Numbered from the stretch's first letter, positions 1-12,100 are shown. The stretch is 64,000 nt of DNA from Charina bottae (GCA_023362775.1 JALMGJ010000016.1:1-64000); one strand, 5' to 3'. The notes: generated from the sequence alone by a model not told the origin. Translations and numbers: made by a program.

Positions 1-2983
1 TGTGCAAGACACCTGAAAGCTGGCTGCCTGCTTCACACCAAGTTGGTGGTCAAAATGGCAAAATGTTGTCAGAGGTTGCATATTAAAGTCATGAATGAAG
101 AAAATATTCTTACTTTGAATAAATATTATCAGACTCATAACTTGGAATGAACATCAGTCAGTCCTGGGCATAGATGCCTTGCTCCCAAAGGGATCTTATT
201 TCATTTTCAGTTTATTTTAACTTTAGGCCATTAATTAGGCCTTTTAATCTCACTGCAATTTCATTTAAACAACATTTTGAAACAGTGGCAATGGGAATTT
301 CTGCTTGGAATTTCATTAATAAGCTACACTGTACTCTGAGATACATATTGCATTGATAGGAATCAATTATTTACTTCATGTCTGCATCTGTTGTATTTTC
401 AGACTGTTTCACCATCTTTAGGAGGTAAGTGAGTCTTCAGTTTCCACCTGTAACCTCCATTTGAGATTTATGAATGAATAAAAATCTCCCCTACTTTACT
501 GTCCACATTAGTAGGGCACAGTCCCAGTCCCATGGAACTCGCCCTCTCCTCCCACACACACAAAAAAAATCCCTAAAAAATGTTGCAACCTTTTAATCAA
601 GCTGATAATTTGGAAGGTTTTTAAACAACCGTGTAGTTTATATATTGCTGATCAGGAAGGCCTTAGGTCCAAAATGTATATTTTTGTGGTTTTTCTGTTC
701 TTAGGACTTTATCTCTTGCTATCTGGTTGCTATCAGATTTTTTTTCTCTCCTGTGTTTAAAAGTCATGCCATAATTCCATGGGTAGTGTTTCAGAATTCA
801 ACTTCCGAAGAATTTTAGTAAGGTCACTAGGATTTTAGAAGCAGCAGGACTTGCATGTAAATCATTTTTTTCAGTGTTTAAAGAGATAGGGTTTTAATCT
901 CCATATATAAACTCTTCCTTTCCCCAACCAAAAGAAGTTAAACAACATGAGCAGGAAAAAAAAATCATGCATGATTTTGAATATGCATAAAATACATGCA
1001 CACATGCATTTTTAAAAGTTAAATAGTTAGGAATTGTAAACTGCCAACTATTTTTTTATTTGCTTGTTTGTTTCACTGTTTGATGCTAGATCAGATGAAA
1101 CTCAAATAATTTGGGACTGCATTTCATTGTATGCTATTACCAATATAAGCAGAGAGAACAGAAACACTGAAGGGTTGGTTTACTGAGCATCCCCAACATT
1201 TGGTCTAGAAAAAAAATATTCTAAGATAAAACTTGCCTTCTGATACTTGTTGGCAAATTCTGCATTCTACTGGTTGATAAGTTTAAGAACATAAGAAAAG
1301 TCTTGAAGATTAGGTTCACATGCCACTGGGAAGCCCATAAGCAACATATGCGTGCACTAGCCTTTTTCTATTGTTATATCCCATAAATTAGTATTTAACG
1401 GCATACTCTCTTTGTCACCAGACAAAACATAGCTATTGATCACCTTATCTTCCATTCCTCCCCCATCCACACCCCCACCCCCACCCCCTTTTCCCAATCT
1501 CCCTTTTAAATCTTCTATATTGGTAAACCACCATCACATTCTGGACTGGAAAATTCCATATTTTAAGTATGGGAAACAAAGCTGGGACTTTTTCGGACAA
1601 CTCTTCCTTCAAACAGTCCTAGTGGTAAAAAGATGACTTATTTAATTATTGTTTCTTCTTTGGTCAAGGAATCCATTTATGCCAACTTGGAAAATCCTTC
1701 CTTGAATAGAGGTGGGGGCCTCAGGCACAATCTTTCTCCCATCTTTCTCCCTGCATTGTCTTCTGTGCCTAGGAAGATTAAGACCATTTCACAAGCTCAA
1801 CAGCAGCATGGTGATCTTAACGATCCTCCTTTAGATAATAAAAGGACTTAAAATAACATCTCAGTATAACCATGACCCCAGGTGTAAGGTCACACAGCTA
1901 CCTAGAAACATATTTAGGATTCCCTTACCAACTTTGCTCAGACTGAAGAAGCTCCTTGGATAAGGAGCGAAACATTTCCACTGAGAAAATAGAAATCCAG
2001 TTGACATGATTCAAGGTACAGACAATTCCACCTGGATGACTGAGAACCTTCATAGACAATTCATTGTATTTCCCTTTTAAATCGAAGAGAATGACAGGAT
2101 TTTTTGTTTGCTTGTTCACAGGGCAAGGTAGTAAAATGTATTCTTCTCAGCAGCACTGAGGTCGACAGCACTGAAAATTATTGCTGATCATCTTTAAACC
2201 ATTTTTGAGAGATGAAGGCCATTTTGAAATAATCTAAGTCTCAGGTGCATTGATTGACAACAGTAGTCCTACTCTGAATCAGGGGTTTCAGGCAGAGCTG
2301 TTTCCCATTCTAGAGATGCTGAATATTGAATCTGGAATCTTTGCAAATTCCAAAATCTTTGGAATGTTTGGGCTATGCTTTATCTTGAACCACAGTCTGC
2401 TATATCGCAACCCAGCATTTTCTTAACATACAATATAGGCTCAGTAAAGTATTATGTGCTACTTCATTGTGGTTTTTTAAAGAGGTTTTTTAAATCTTTC
2501 TTTTACCTATTTTTCAATATTTATAATCTGTCTTACGTCTAAAGGAATTTGGGCAACATACAAGAAGAGAAACAAAAATCAACCAAAGAACGGGAAAATA
2601 GAAATAAAATCCAGTAAAACTGCCAGGATAGATGCCCACAGTCAATAAACTGATTTAACTAATTTTTGGAATGTGAACAAAGTGGGGGCCACACATATCT
2701 CTGTGGGGAGACCATTCATCTTCCCAATTTGATGGAGTAATTTCAACAGAAGGATGTACTAGAACATAGGAAACTTTGAACTGAAGCCAATAAAATTTGC
2801 CTCCAGTTCCTAAACTTACTTTCCTTATGTTTCTCCCAACCTGATAGATTTATTAGTTCAATAATACAGGGAAACAATGGATTGGTCAATGTGAATCCTG
2901 TAAAATAGATAAATGATGAAAGAGAAAGAGTTAACTGGAGGAAGAGCCAACAGTGGACATGTCTATGAAATTAACATTACCCA
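1..2983. other. Unique AT-rich non-coding DNA
   Basis: No gene, RNA or recognisable repeat is seen here. The open frames are short, start at random methionines and lack domain-like composition; the one at 1436-1636 simply reads through a C-rich run near 1465-1490. It could be intergenic or intronic. Old repeats too diverged to spot by eye may be present. Confidence 0.6.
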
Positions 2984-2997
2984 TAGAAATAGTCCTA

Positions 2998-3332
2998 AAA
3001 AAGGTAAAGGTACCCCCCGCACATTTGTGCAGTCGTGTCCGACTCTAGGGGCCGGTGCTCATCTCTGTTTGTTAGCCGAAGAGCCAGCGTTGTCCGAAGA
3101 CACTTCCGCGGTCATGTGGCCGGTATGACGCGCGCGGAACGCTGTTACCTTCCCACCGAAGTGGTACCTATTCATCTACTTGCATTTGCATGCTTTTGAA
3201 TTGCTAGGTTGGCAAGAGCTGGAGCTAGTGCGGGAGCTCACTCCGTCATGCGGGGCTAGGGATTCGAACCTCTGAACTTGCAATCTTCTGATCAACAAGC
3301 CTGGCGTCTTACACACTGAGCCACCACGCCCG
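2998..3332 (-). mobile_element. tRNA-derived SINE with BovB-like tail (Sauria-SINE type)
   Basis: A full-length SINE in reverse orientation. On the minus strand it opens with a tRNA-like head whose B box (GGTTCGAATCC type) appears on the plus strand as gattcgaacct near 3262. It ends in a block containing gtcgtgtccgactctag on the plus strand, which matches the 3' end of the BovB elements in this window, and an AAAGGTAAAGG tail lies at the left edge. A 14-bp target duplication, tagaaatagtccta, flanks it (2984-2997 and 3333-3346). Such a tail is known to let squamate SINEs borrow the BovB reverse transcriptase. The family name is from memory; the structure and boundaries are seen directly. Confidence 0.88.
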
Positions 3333-3346
3333 TAGAAATAGTCCTA

Positions 3347-4438
3347 CTCCAAATCAATTGCTTTAGAAGGAGAGATTCCAGAGAGGACATCATTGTCAGG
3401 CCTCCTCCAACAGGGCATTTCATTTTTTTTTTTAAAAAAAACAAATTATCTGAAATCCAAGACTTATGGGTATTTTGCTTCGCTTATAAATCCCAAGGCT
3501 ATTGCGGTAAGTCAGGTTTCAGTTTGTAGAACTGTTTATCCAAGTGGACCCTATTCTATTTTATTACTTCAACAACTAAGCACTCCCAACAAACATGGGC
3601 TGGATATAATTATAGATAGCTTTTGCTTACTTCTAGTTCAACATGGCTTGCCCTTCACAAAGTTTATTGGATTTGAAACTTTAAAATTCTTGCATTGACA
3701 GATTACATTTGATATAGGAAAACAATTAGCAATTGTAGTTATATACCATGAGATGGGGAATTGGTGACCATTAGATGTTCCTCAATTATAATTCTCAGCA
3801 TTCCTGACCTTTGGCTATGCTAGCTGGGGCAGTAGGAAATTGTAGTAGTCAAGTAACATCTGAAGGATCACAGGGTTTCCACTCCTGATGCTCTGCTTCT
3901 GAGTGTTCCAAACACTATACACACATTTTGTTCATCAGCTTAACAGTTGAGTTTTGATATACATCAGTACTGATTACTACCATACTGCAGATGGGAAGTG
4001 AGGCTAAAAGAGTGACTTGGTGTAGTCCACCAAGTAAATTCAAAGGAATGTTATGAATTAAGAACATTAGTTTCTTAATCATCACCTTGCAACATTTTTC
4101 AGTATTCTCTCCATTTAATCAAAAAGGAAAAACAAATGTGGAACACACAAGCTATCCCAAGGAATTTTACTGTTTGCAGCAAAGGACAAGACTGCTAACC
4201 TCCTTCTTTATGGCATTTAAAGATTTACAGCTTGGTTCAAAGCTTGAGTAATAGGACAACATTCTTCACTGTTAATTTTTTTGGAAGCCACATAGCATAA
4301 AACATCTTGTAACGCCTTTCTCTGCCTCCATAAGCATATTCTGCCAGAGGTTGCCAGCTCACTTGGCTATAGGACCACTTTTGTATGTTGAGCCTGTAGA
4401 AGTCTAAGTTACAGTCTCATCTTCATTCAGAAACAATT
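3347..4438. other. Unique non-coding DNA
   Basis: No recognisable gene or repeat. The 101-codon frame at 3393-3698 has no recognisable domain and runs through an A/T homopolymer, so I treat it as chance. Confidence 0.55.
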
Positions 4439-4446
4439 GAAAGATT

Positions 4447-6280
4447 GAAAATGAAACAGAAATAGAAATACAAATTAAAGAAAGAAGAAAAAAAGTGTAG
4501 AAAAGTAAAAGAGAAGAGAAGAGAAGAGAAGAGAAGAGAAGAGAAGAGAAGAGAAGAGAGCATAGAAATTAGTTAACTTCCAATCTATCTCTGGTCATAA
4601 AAACAAAAAAAAATTCTTACATACTAGCTTGTCATATAATATTCATAAACATTTCTTGTCTGATATTTTCTATTTATATATACTCTAGTCTTCAAATCCC
4701 CATACAAGCTTTGCCCCTCCTGCTTTTTACAAATATTCCATCAGCGGTTTCCATTATTTAAGGTAATAATAATTTGGGTTTTCTCTTAATAAACATGTCA
4801 ATTTATCATTTTCTGCTATATCCATCAGTTTTAACATCCAATCTTGTATCGTTGGAAGGGTTTGGTTTTTCCAATTTTGTGCATAGAGAAGTCTTGCCGC
4901 TGTAATCATATATTGTACAATTCTGTTAAAATGTTTTTCTACTTGTTCTTCCAATATTCCCAATAAAAACAATTCCTGCTTAAATGGGATTCGAATTTGT
5001 AATATATTTTGCATCAGTGACTGTATTTGAGTCAAAAATTTCTTTGCCACCTTACATGTCCACCACATGTGATAAAAAGACCCCTCTTGTTTTTTGCATT
5101 TCCAACAAATGTTGGAAACATTCCCATACATTTTAGCAAGTTTTTGTGGGGTCATATACCATCGATACATCATCTTATAAAAATTTTCCATCAAATTGTA
5201 ACACAAAGTAAATTTTAATCTTTTATTCCACATATCTTCCCATTGTTGCATTTGTATGTTATGGCCAACATTTTTTGCCCATTGGACCATGCAATCTTTA
5301 ACTTGTTCCTCCACCATTTCTCCTTTTAACAATAATTTATACATTTTAGCAATTAAATGGTCATCTGTCTCACATAGTTGTATCTCAAATTCCGATTTAG
5401 TTTGTTCAAATTCAAATTTTTTTTATCTGATTTGAATTTTTCTACAAGTTGCATATATGAGAGCCATTGAAAAGTATATCCTTCTGAAGCAAGTTCTTCT
5501 TTTGATTTAATTATGTAATGTCCTTGTTCCTTTTTTAAAAAGTCTTTATAAGTCAACCATTTATCTTTATTTCTTACTTCTGTTCTATGGGATGTTTCTT
5601 GCGTGGAAATCCATAAAGGTCTCTTATAACATAAAATAAGCTTATATTTATTCCAAATCCTTAACAAAGTTCTTCTAATATAATGATTTTTAAAATCCAC
5701 ATTAACTTTTAGTTTATCATACCACAAATATCCATGCCATCCATAACTTAATTTGTGACCCTCCAAATTCAGTAGTTTTTCATTTTTCAGAACAATCCAT
5801 TCTTTAAGCCACACCAAACAACAAGCTGCATAGTATAATTTCAAATCCGGAAGACCTAGACCACCTCTTTCTTTTAAATCTTGTAAAACTTTATATTTTA
5901 TCCTTGGTTTTTTCCCTTGCCAGATATACTTAGAAATATCCCGCTGCCATTGTTTAAATGGTGCCTCTGATGCCACTATACGTAATGTTTGAAAAAGATA
6001 TAATATTCGTGGCAAAATATTCACTTTAATCGCTGCTTTTCTACCTAATAATGATAATTGCAATTTTCCCCATCAATCTAAATCTGTCCAAAGTGGAATA
6101 TAATTATTCTTAAATAATTTAACATTTTTGGATGTTAAATATACTCCCAAATACTTTACTTTTTCCTCCATTGAATATCCCGTTATTTCTTTCAGTTTCT
6201 CTTGATGATGATAATCCATATTTTTAGTCAAGACTTTCATTTTCTGTAAATTCACTTTCAACCCTGCTAACGACCCAAAG
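4447..6280 (-). mobile_element. L1 LINE, inverted body, 3' half
   Basis: Minus-strand L1 sequence: 3' UTR (about 4447-4750, including a pentamer array), then the C-terminal half of ORF2. It is cut at 6280 by a BovB insertion and resumes at 7916. The 3' UTR resembles that of the L1-like element at 22863. Its outer left edge is 3' UTR sequence, while a short L1 3' end in the opposite orientation sits at 8216-8273; both ends abut the octamer gaaagatt (4439-4446 and 8274-8281). This arrangement fits a single L1 insertion with a 5' inversion (twin priming). The octamer is short, so the target duplication is only moderately sure. Confidence 0.75.
4511..4558. repeat. (GAGAA)n microsatellite
   Basis: About nine and a half tandem copies of GAGAA lie inside the L1 3' UTR, on the purine-rich strand. 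The array probably expanded from the A/G-rich 3' UTR. Confidence 0.95.
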
Positions 6281-6303
6281 AAGAGATTAAGAAGAGGTGG
6301 CAA
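4754..6303 (-). pseudogene. L1 ORF2 C-terminal region, broken
   Basis: Minus-strand reading frames at 6073-6303, 5353-6063 and 4754-5344 together give the end of L1 reverse transcriptase, the thumb/connection region and the C-terminal cysteine-rich segment. Telling pieces are SLAGLKVNLQK (RT), SLLGRKAAIKVNILPR (after the RT core) and WYMTPQKLAKMY followed by CWKCKK and the HMWW motif near the C terminus. In the intact protein these serve target-primed reverse transcription. The frame is broken by a stop at 6073-6075, with some codons missing beside it, and by a frameshift between 5344 and 5353. The RT active site is on the far side of the BovB insertion, at 7978-7989. Residues 6281-6303 of the first frame are BovB read-through. 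Confidence 0.85.
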
Positions 6304-7907
6304 GAATACACAGAAGAACTATAAAAAAAAGATCTCAATATCCCTGATAAATACGATGGTGTGGTCACTGACCTTGAGCCGGACATCCTAGAGAGTGAAG
6401 TCAAGTGGGCCTTAGGAAGCATTACTAACAACAAAGCTAGCGGAGAAGACAGTATCCCAGCTGAGCTATTTAAAATCCTAAAAGATGATGCTGTTAAAGT
6501 GCTGCACTCAATATGGCAACAAATTTGGAAAACTCAACAGTGGCCACAGGATTGGAAAAGGTCAGTTTACGTTCCAATTCCAAAGAAGGGCAATGCCAAT
6601 GAATGTTCAAACTACCGTAAAATTGCGCTCATTTCACATGCTAGCAAGGTTATGCTCAAAATCCTACAAGCTAGGCTTCAGCAGCATGTGAACCGAGAAC
6701 TACCAGAAGTGCAAGCTGGGTTTCGAAGAGGCAGAGGAACTAGAGATCAGATTTCCAACATTCGCTGGATCATGGAAAAAGCAAGAGAGTTCCAGAAAAA
6801 CATCTACTTCTGCTTCATTGACCACGCTAAAGCCTTTGATTGGTGGATCACAACAAACTGTGGCAAAATCTTAAAGAGATGGGAGTACCAGACCACCTTA
6901 CCTGTCTCCTGAGAAACCTGTATGCAGGTCAAGAAGCAACAGTTACGACCGGACATAGAACAACCGACTGGTTCAAAATTGGGAAAGGAGTACGACAAGG
7001 CTGTATATTATCACCCTGCTTATTTAACTTATATGCAGAGTACATCATGAGAAATGTCGGGCTGGATGAATCACAAGCCGGAGTTAAGATTGCTGGGAGA
7101 AATATCAACAACCTCAGATATGCAGACGATACCACCCTAATGGCAGAAAGTGAAGAGGAACTAAAGAGCCTCTTGATGAGGGTGAAAGAGGAGAGTGCAA
7201 AAGCTGGCTTGAAACTCAACATTAAAAAAACCCAGATCATGGCATCTGGTCCCATCACTTCCTGGCAAATAGAAGGGGAAGAAATGGAAGCAGTGACAGA
7301 TTTTATTTTCTTGGGCTCCAAGATCACCGCAGACTTTGACTGTAGCCATGAAATTAAAAGACACTTGCTCCTTGGGAGGAAAGCTATGGCAAACCTAGAC
7401 AGCATATTAAAAAGTAGAGACATCACCTTGCCGACAGAGGTCCGTATAGTTAAAGCTATGGTTTTCCCAGTAGTAATGTATGGCTGTGAGAGTTTGACCA
7501 TAAGGAAGGCTGAGCGCTGAAGAATTGATGCTTTGAAACTGTGGTGCTGGAGAAGACTCTGGAGAGTCCCTTGGACTGCAAGGAGGTCAAACCAGTCAAT
7601 CCTAAAGGAAATCAACCCTGACTGCTCTTTGGAAGGACAGATGCTGAAGCTGAAGCTCAAATACTTTGGCCACCTAATGCGAAGAGAGGACTCACTGGAA
7701 AAGACCCTGATGCTGGGAAAGACTGAAGGCAAAAGGAGAAGGGGACGGCAGAGGATGAGATGGTTAGATAGCATCACCGATGTAATGAACATGAATTTGA
7801 GTAAACTCCGAGAGACAGTGGAGGACAGGAAGGCCTGGCGTGCTATGGTCCATGAGGTCACGAAGAGTCGGACACGACTAAACGACTGAACAACAACAAC
7901 AAAAACA
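6281..7907 (+). mobile_element. BovB (RTE clade) LINE, 5' truncated
   Basis: A plus-strand LINE inserted into the L1. The target duplication acccaaag is exact (6273-6280 and 7908-7915); removing the insert rejoins the L1 frame as ...KDFG|SLAGLK... on the minus strand. The 3' end has the hallmark BovB block agagtcggacacgact followed by an AAC-type tail. The element is 5' truncated: it begins within pol, without the apurinic-type endonuclease. BovB is known for its patchy, horizontally acquired distribution in squamates and ruminants. Confidence 0.93.
6361..7889 (+). pseudogene. BovB reverse transcriptase, frameshift and stop
   Basis: This encodes the RT and C-terminal part of a BovB polyprotein. 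Seen in order: the palm start (ELFKILKDD..., VPIPKKGN), FRRGRG, the first catalytic motif FIDHAKAFD, GVRQGCILSPCLFNLYAEYI, the active site YADDTTLM (codons from 7119), and a C-terminal tail ending TKSRTRLND. Against the BovB copy at 57-58 kb, one base is missing near 6840 (gattggtgg for gattgtgtgg), which shifts the frame just after the first catalytic aspartate. An in-frame TGA also stands at 7518-7520 where the other copy has CGA, a typical CpG decay change. Inactive. Confidence 0.92.
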
Positions 7908-7915
7908 ACCCAAAG

Positions 7916-8215
7916 TCTTTCAGTTTCTGTATCAATAGCTCAATTCCATCCAATGGATTCTCCAAAGTAATGACTAGGTCGTCTGCAAAGGCTCTTAGTT
8001 TATAAACTTCTTTTTTAACTCTATTACCATGAATACCATCATCTTGTCTAATATCTGTAAGCAAAACCTCCAATACCAATATAAACGAAAGTGGAGATAG
8101 AGGGCAACCTTGCCTTGTACCTTTTTGTATTTCACATGGTGTACTAAATTCTCCTTTAACAATTATTTTTGCAAATTGAGGAGTATATATTGATTTAATA
8201 CACTTAATAAAATTT
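7916..8215 (-). pseudogene. L1 ORF2 reverse-transcriptase core fragment
   Basis: This is the upstream part of the same L1 as 4447-6280. On the minus strand it reads FIKCIKSIYTPQFAK, then KGTRQGCPLSPLSF and the L1-type active site RAFADDLVI (plus-strand 7978-7989), with KDFG abutting the BovB target duplication. It is 5' truncated near 8215, where the orientation flips. No frame-breaking change is evident in this 300-bp piece, though the gene is truncated and split. Confidence 0.88.
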
Positions 8216-8273
8216 CATTTTCAACTTTTAACTTTGTATATTTGAAACCTTAATAAAATTTATTTTAAAAAAA
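8216..8273 (+). mobile_element. L1 3' end in sense orientation
   Basis: Roughly 58 bp ending ccttaataaaatttatttt plus an A run, matching the 3' ends of the L1-like sequences at 22.86 kb (minus strand), 39.3 kb (minus) and 54.9 kb (plus). It directly abuts the inverted L1 body. I interpret it as the first-strand part of a twin-primed insertion. It could also be the tail of a second, separate L1. Confidence 0.6.
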
Positions 8274-8281
8274 GAAAGATT

Positions 8282-9020
8282 AATTTATTAATCTTATGCT
8301 TTCTATCCAGTTGCAGTTCTCCCATTGGCAATATAAAACTCAGATGTCATCTGAAACTGAGAGGATTGGTTATTTTTATGTACTAATTTCAGAGGTATAA
8401 TTGGGTGAAAATGAGGTCCTGAACATCCTGCAAAAGACTTCTATTTTTGTGACATTTCCCACCACTGTATTTTGCAAGCTCAGTAGGCATGTACACTTGA
8501 TATGGACAGCAAATCTGCAACATTGGATAAATAAATAAATAAACAAACCTCACCTGAACTAAACTGAACTTTCAAAGCTATCTACAGTATGTTCATCCAC
8601 TAATAGTGAAAATATCTGTCTAATATGCACAAGTTTTCACCCATCAACATAAGAGTTGTTATCTTTCTCACAGGTACTCCAGCAAAATATAACATAATCT
8701 AAAACAAGGAACAAGAGGAGAATTATAATGTTTTAGTACCTCAGTTATGACTACATATTATTTTAAATTACTCTAGAGGCAACTGGATAGTTTCAAAGAA
8801 TATGGCTGCTTTACAAGGTTTTTTTTTTAATGACATGAAGAACGATGTTTAAGTGCTTGGTTAGTGGAGCCTGACAAAGTAAACTTGTCAGAGTGTTTGA
8901 ATAAATGCTGATTATTAGGCAAAGTTTATTAATTTCTTGTGCAACCCTAAAATAAGTGCAAATTAGGCTGCATTTCTTACTGACCAGATAACAATCCCAA
9001 GCAAGTAAATTGTGATAATG
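8282..9020. other. Unique non-coding DNA
   Basis: AT-rich, no gene or identifiable repeat apart from a short AAAT run near 8528-8543. Confidence 0.55.
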
Positions 9021-9084
9021 GGAGGATGGATGGATGGATGGATGGATGGATGGATGGATGGATGGATGGATGGATGGAGATGAT

Positions 9085-9147
<63 letters not shown>

Positions 9148-9176
9148 GATAGATAGATGATAGATGATAGATAGAT
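9021..9176. repeat. Compound (GGAT)n-(GATA)n microsatellite
   Basis: About 14 copies of GGAT (9021-9078) pass through a short mixed joint into about 16 copies of GATA (9086-9147) and then imperfect GATA/GATGATA. Long GATA arrays are characteristic of squamate, especially snake, genomes (Bkm-type). The long frame here on the minus strand (Ile-Tyr-Leu-Ser repeats) is an artefact. Confidence 0.95.
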
Positions 9177-10019
9177 TCATTGCAATAATTTTCTTTCAGG
9201 GATTTGGCTCAAATTCTTCTCTGTTTTCATAAAACTATACATTACATACACACACTCACAATTCAATATGTAATCAAAGGCAAAACTTCCTTAAGAAATG
9301 TCCACTATCTAGAGAGAACAAAAGAGGGAAATATTTTTTAAGGTTGCTCCAGCTTTGATCACACTGATAGAGAAATCAAGAGTAAAAACACATGCGAATG
9401 ACAACTTATACTGCACAGCATATTCATTAGTTCAGTTTTTCAGGATGTTTAGTATTGTACTGATTCTGAAAAATGTGGTATCACAGACTCTGCACATGTT
9501 GGATCATGCAGAGCCTGGCTGCACCGTCCATTGTCTGACGACTGAAAACTTTTCAAGTGCAACAGTGCTACATATTGCATGGATTTATCGCGTAGGTCAG
9601 AAACGCTGATGTAAATGAAATAAACCACTGTTGGAGAAATCTGACAGTAACATACTACACTATAAATAAGACCATCAGTTTGATGTTCAAATTTTGTCTG
9701 TTTCTTGCCTGTTTTTTAATTAAAAGGCATGAACATAAATAATTTTACTTCATTTTTATTCTTTCTAATTAAAAAAAAACCATTTTCATGGGCCCTAGGC
9801 ACTATACATACGGTGCCTAATGGGTCCCTCCTTGAGAGGGAGAGGGGCGGGATATAAATATGATAAATAATAAGTGGGTCCTGACCTCAGGACTTGATTT
9901 TAATCCTTAATTTTAGAGTTGGTATGGATAACATGGGGGTGGGGGGGTTGGATAAATCATGTTGGATAAATTGTGAAGAACTGAACGAAAATGGAAAAGA
10001 GAGGAACTGTAATTAACCA
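9177..10019. other. Mostly unique DNA with a LINE/SINE-type 3' end
   Basis: No gene. Around 9825-9872 the sequence ccttgagagggagaggggcgggatataaat, followed by a TAAATA-like tail, resembles the 3' terminus shared by CR1/L2-clade LINEs and their SINEs, in plus orientation. It is too short to assign further. The 84-codon frame at 9355-9609 has no domain signature. Confidence 0.4.
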
Positions 10020-10029
10020 AATTTTACTG

Positions 10030-10440
10030 CTTGGCTACAAATCTTCCTGACATAGTGGTTCATACTTTTGTAACTTCCTAGTTGGGGTATTGAGCACAGG
10101 GCTGCCCTCAAAGATAATCTATAGGTTTCAATTAGTGCAGAATGTGGCTGCTGGAATGTCAGTGGGTACAATCACATAGGATCATTTTATTACTGACTAA
10201 CTCTTTGTGGTTTATTTTATGTTGAATTATTTGCTAAAAGGTGGTGTAGATTATTACAGTATTCAAGGCCAATATTGCATGCAACCTAATACCTCAAGAA
10301 AGGCTGCTTCCTGTACCATTTTTACTACTTTCAGGATGAGGTTTTATGATATCTAGGAAAAAGCTTATCTAAGCCACTCATATATTCTCTTATAATTTTG
10401 CTAGTTTGAATCTCCCACACTACACCATGACTGGAGACCT
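10030..10440 (+). mobile_element. Old L2/L3-CR1 clade LINE remnant
   Basis: Around 10100-10160 the plus strand reads gggctgccctcaaagat and later agtgcagaatgtggctgctgg. This matches the ORF2 stretch GLPLKTIRKLQLVQNAAARAIL of the better-preserved element at 29.9-32.3 kb. The frame is destroyed by several indels and stops, so it is an old copy. Its edges are not clear. Confidence 0.6.
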
Positions 10441-10657
10441 AATCAAGATTGTATAAGAGAATGCCATCACTCTGTAATGTCTAACTTAATCAATGGCTGA
10501 ATTCATACAGAACACTGGATTTTTTATTGCTGTTTGTTGAACAAGCCATTATGGCCTGGGTTCACACACTGCACTAAGATAATAGCGACAAAGCTATAGG
10601 GAGCCATGGAGATGACTTTGAAGAAACTATCCAGAAACCATTAAGACAAGAATGGGT

Positions 10658-11100
10658 ACTTTATTTATTTATTTAAATTTGTATCACCGCCCATCTCCTC
10701 CACACCTGGGGACTCTGGGCGGTTCACAATAATAAGTTAAAAATATAAAATTACAGCAACAATAATTTACATATAAAATCCAAACAAAAAGATGTTAATA
10801 ATAAGGCGGGTTTCATGGCACCAGCCACTCCCAAGAGGAACTATTGGCATTCCCGTCCCAAGCCAGGTGGCAGAACCAGGTCTTCAAGTCTTTCTGGAAG
10901 GTCGGGAGTGAAGAAACCTGCCTCAGCTCCAGGGGCAAGATATTCCAAAGGGTGGGTGCAGAGAAGGCACACCTCCTGGATCCCGCTAGATGGAATTCTT
11001 TTGCCGATGGGATCCTTAGCATGCCCTCTCTGCATGACCGAGTGTGGCGGGTCGATGTTCCGGGGATGAGACGGAACTTTAGCATGCTTTGAACCTAGGG
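10658..11100 (-). mobile_element. L2/L3-CR1 clade LINE, 3' end
   Basis: Minus-strand copy of the last part of the LINE family seen at 29.9-32.3 kb. The C-terminal frame is at 10813-11085 (motifs PTLWNILPLELRQVSSLPTFQKDL, ending in a tryptophan-rich tail and stop). It is followed by a short 3' UTR with the palindrome-like ccgcccatctcc/gactctgggcgg and a TTTA-type tail at 10658-10675. It is 5' truncated near 11100. This 3' UTR defines the family and is what identifies the sense tail of the inverted copy at 40.9 kb. Confidence 0.85.
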
Positions 11101-11950
11101 CAAAAGGAAGTATTCTATTAGGAGGAGAGGGATGGATGGAAAAACACAATTAAAGTTGCAAGATTCTGTTACAATAGCCTTTCTCAATAAATACAGTTCT
11201 AGTCTTCCTGGGGAATCTGTTTCCTGATCTGGACAACCTTGTAGGGCTGACACAAGCCCACATTATGCTATGAACCAGATCAGTATCTTGAATGGTAACT
11301 TTGTGGTATATAGTTCCCCATCTCATCTGAGATTATCTGGCTGGTGTGAATGTCCTGCATGAGGAAAATCTGATACTAACAGTGTCTCCCAACTGCATAT
11401 GCAAAGCATGCATATGAAGTTGGCAGCACATGTTGACTCTGTAAATCCTAACAATACATGTAAATATGACTGTGAAGTGGTCAGAGCCACACAAGTGACT
11501 GAGGTAAAATACAATTAGTTGTTCCACAACCAGTCTAAATATTAATTTATTGAATGTTTATTCTACCTCCAAAGAAAGTAAGAATGTCTCATTTATGCTC
11601 CCAATCAACCTGGGAAGGATATTACACTAAGGGGCAGTGTCATTCAGTGAATGTCATGCAGTGAATGTTCAGTGAGGGTTTGAGTTTAGGTCCAAGTCCA
11701 AACCTATCTGATGTAGCACAGTAAGTTAATTAAACAAATGTAGACCTGTAATTCCCAGGTATTATGATCATTTTGATGTAATATTCTACTATTTTGATCA
11801 TTTTGATGTAATATTCCACTATTTGTAGCAGAATAGGATAATAAAAAGAAAGTACTCCCCCTTCTCTAAAGTAAGGAAAAATAATGATAAATTCTGGCCC
11901 CACCTACATGCATGAGGTCAAAAGGTATCCTAAAGTTCAGCCAAAGGAAA
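11101..11950. other. Unique non-coding DNA
   Basis: No gene or clear repeat. A small imperfect direct repeat (ttttgatgtaatattc twice, 11771-11817) is the only local structure. Confidence 0.5.
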
Positions 11951-11954
11951 AAGT

Positions 11955-12100
11955 AAAGCCACATGTCTTGGATTGATTGGCATGGATTATTGCAATATAC
12001 ACTGCATGGGGCTGCCCTTGAAGAGCATTCAAAAGCTACAGAATCTGAAGGAGAACTGTATACCACTCAGAATCAGATTCAATTGGAAATTGAAGCCTTG
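11955..12100 (+). mobile_element. Old L2/L3-CR1 clade LINE remnant
   Basis: The plus strand around 11975-12055 reads tggattattgcaatatacactgcatggggctgcccttgaagagcattc, equivalent to the VDYCNALYMGLPLKTI stretch of the LINE at 29.9-32.3 kb. It is a short, decayed fragment with no usable frame. Confidence 0.6.

Noticed and set aside
6929..7861. 310-codon frame on the minus strand opposite BovB
   Set aside because: It is the complement of the BovB RT coding strand. The sense strand has the catalytic motifs and the correct 3' end. The frames at 57188-57529 and 57785-58192 are the same kind of shadow.
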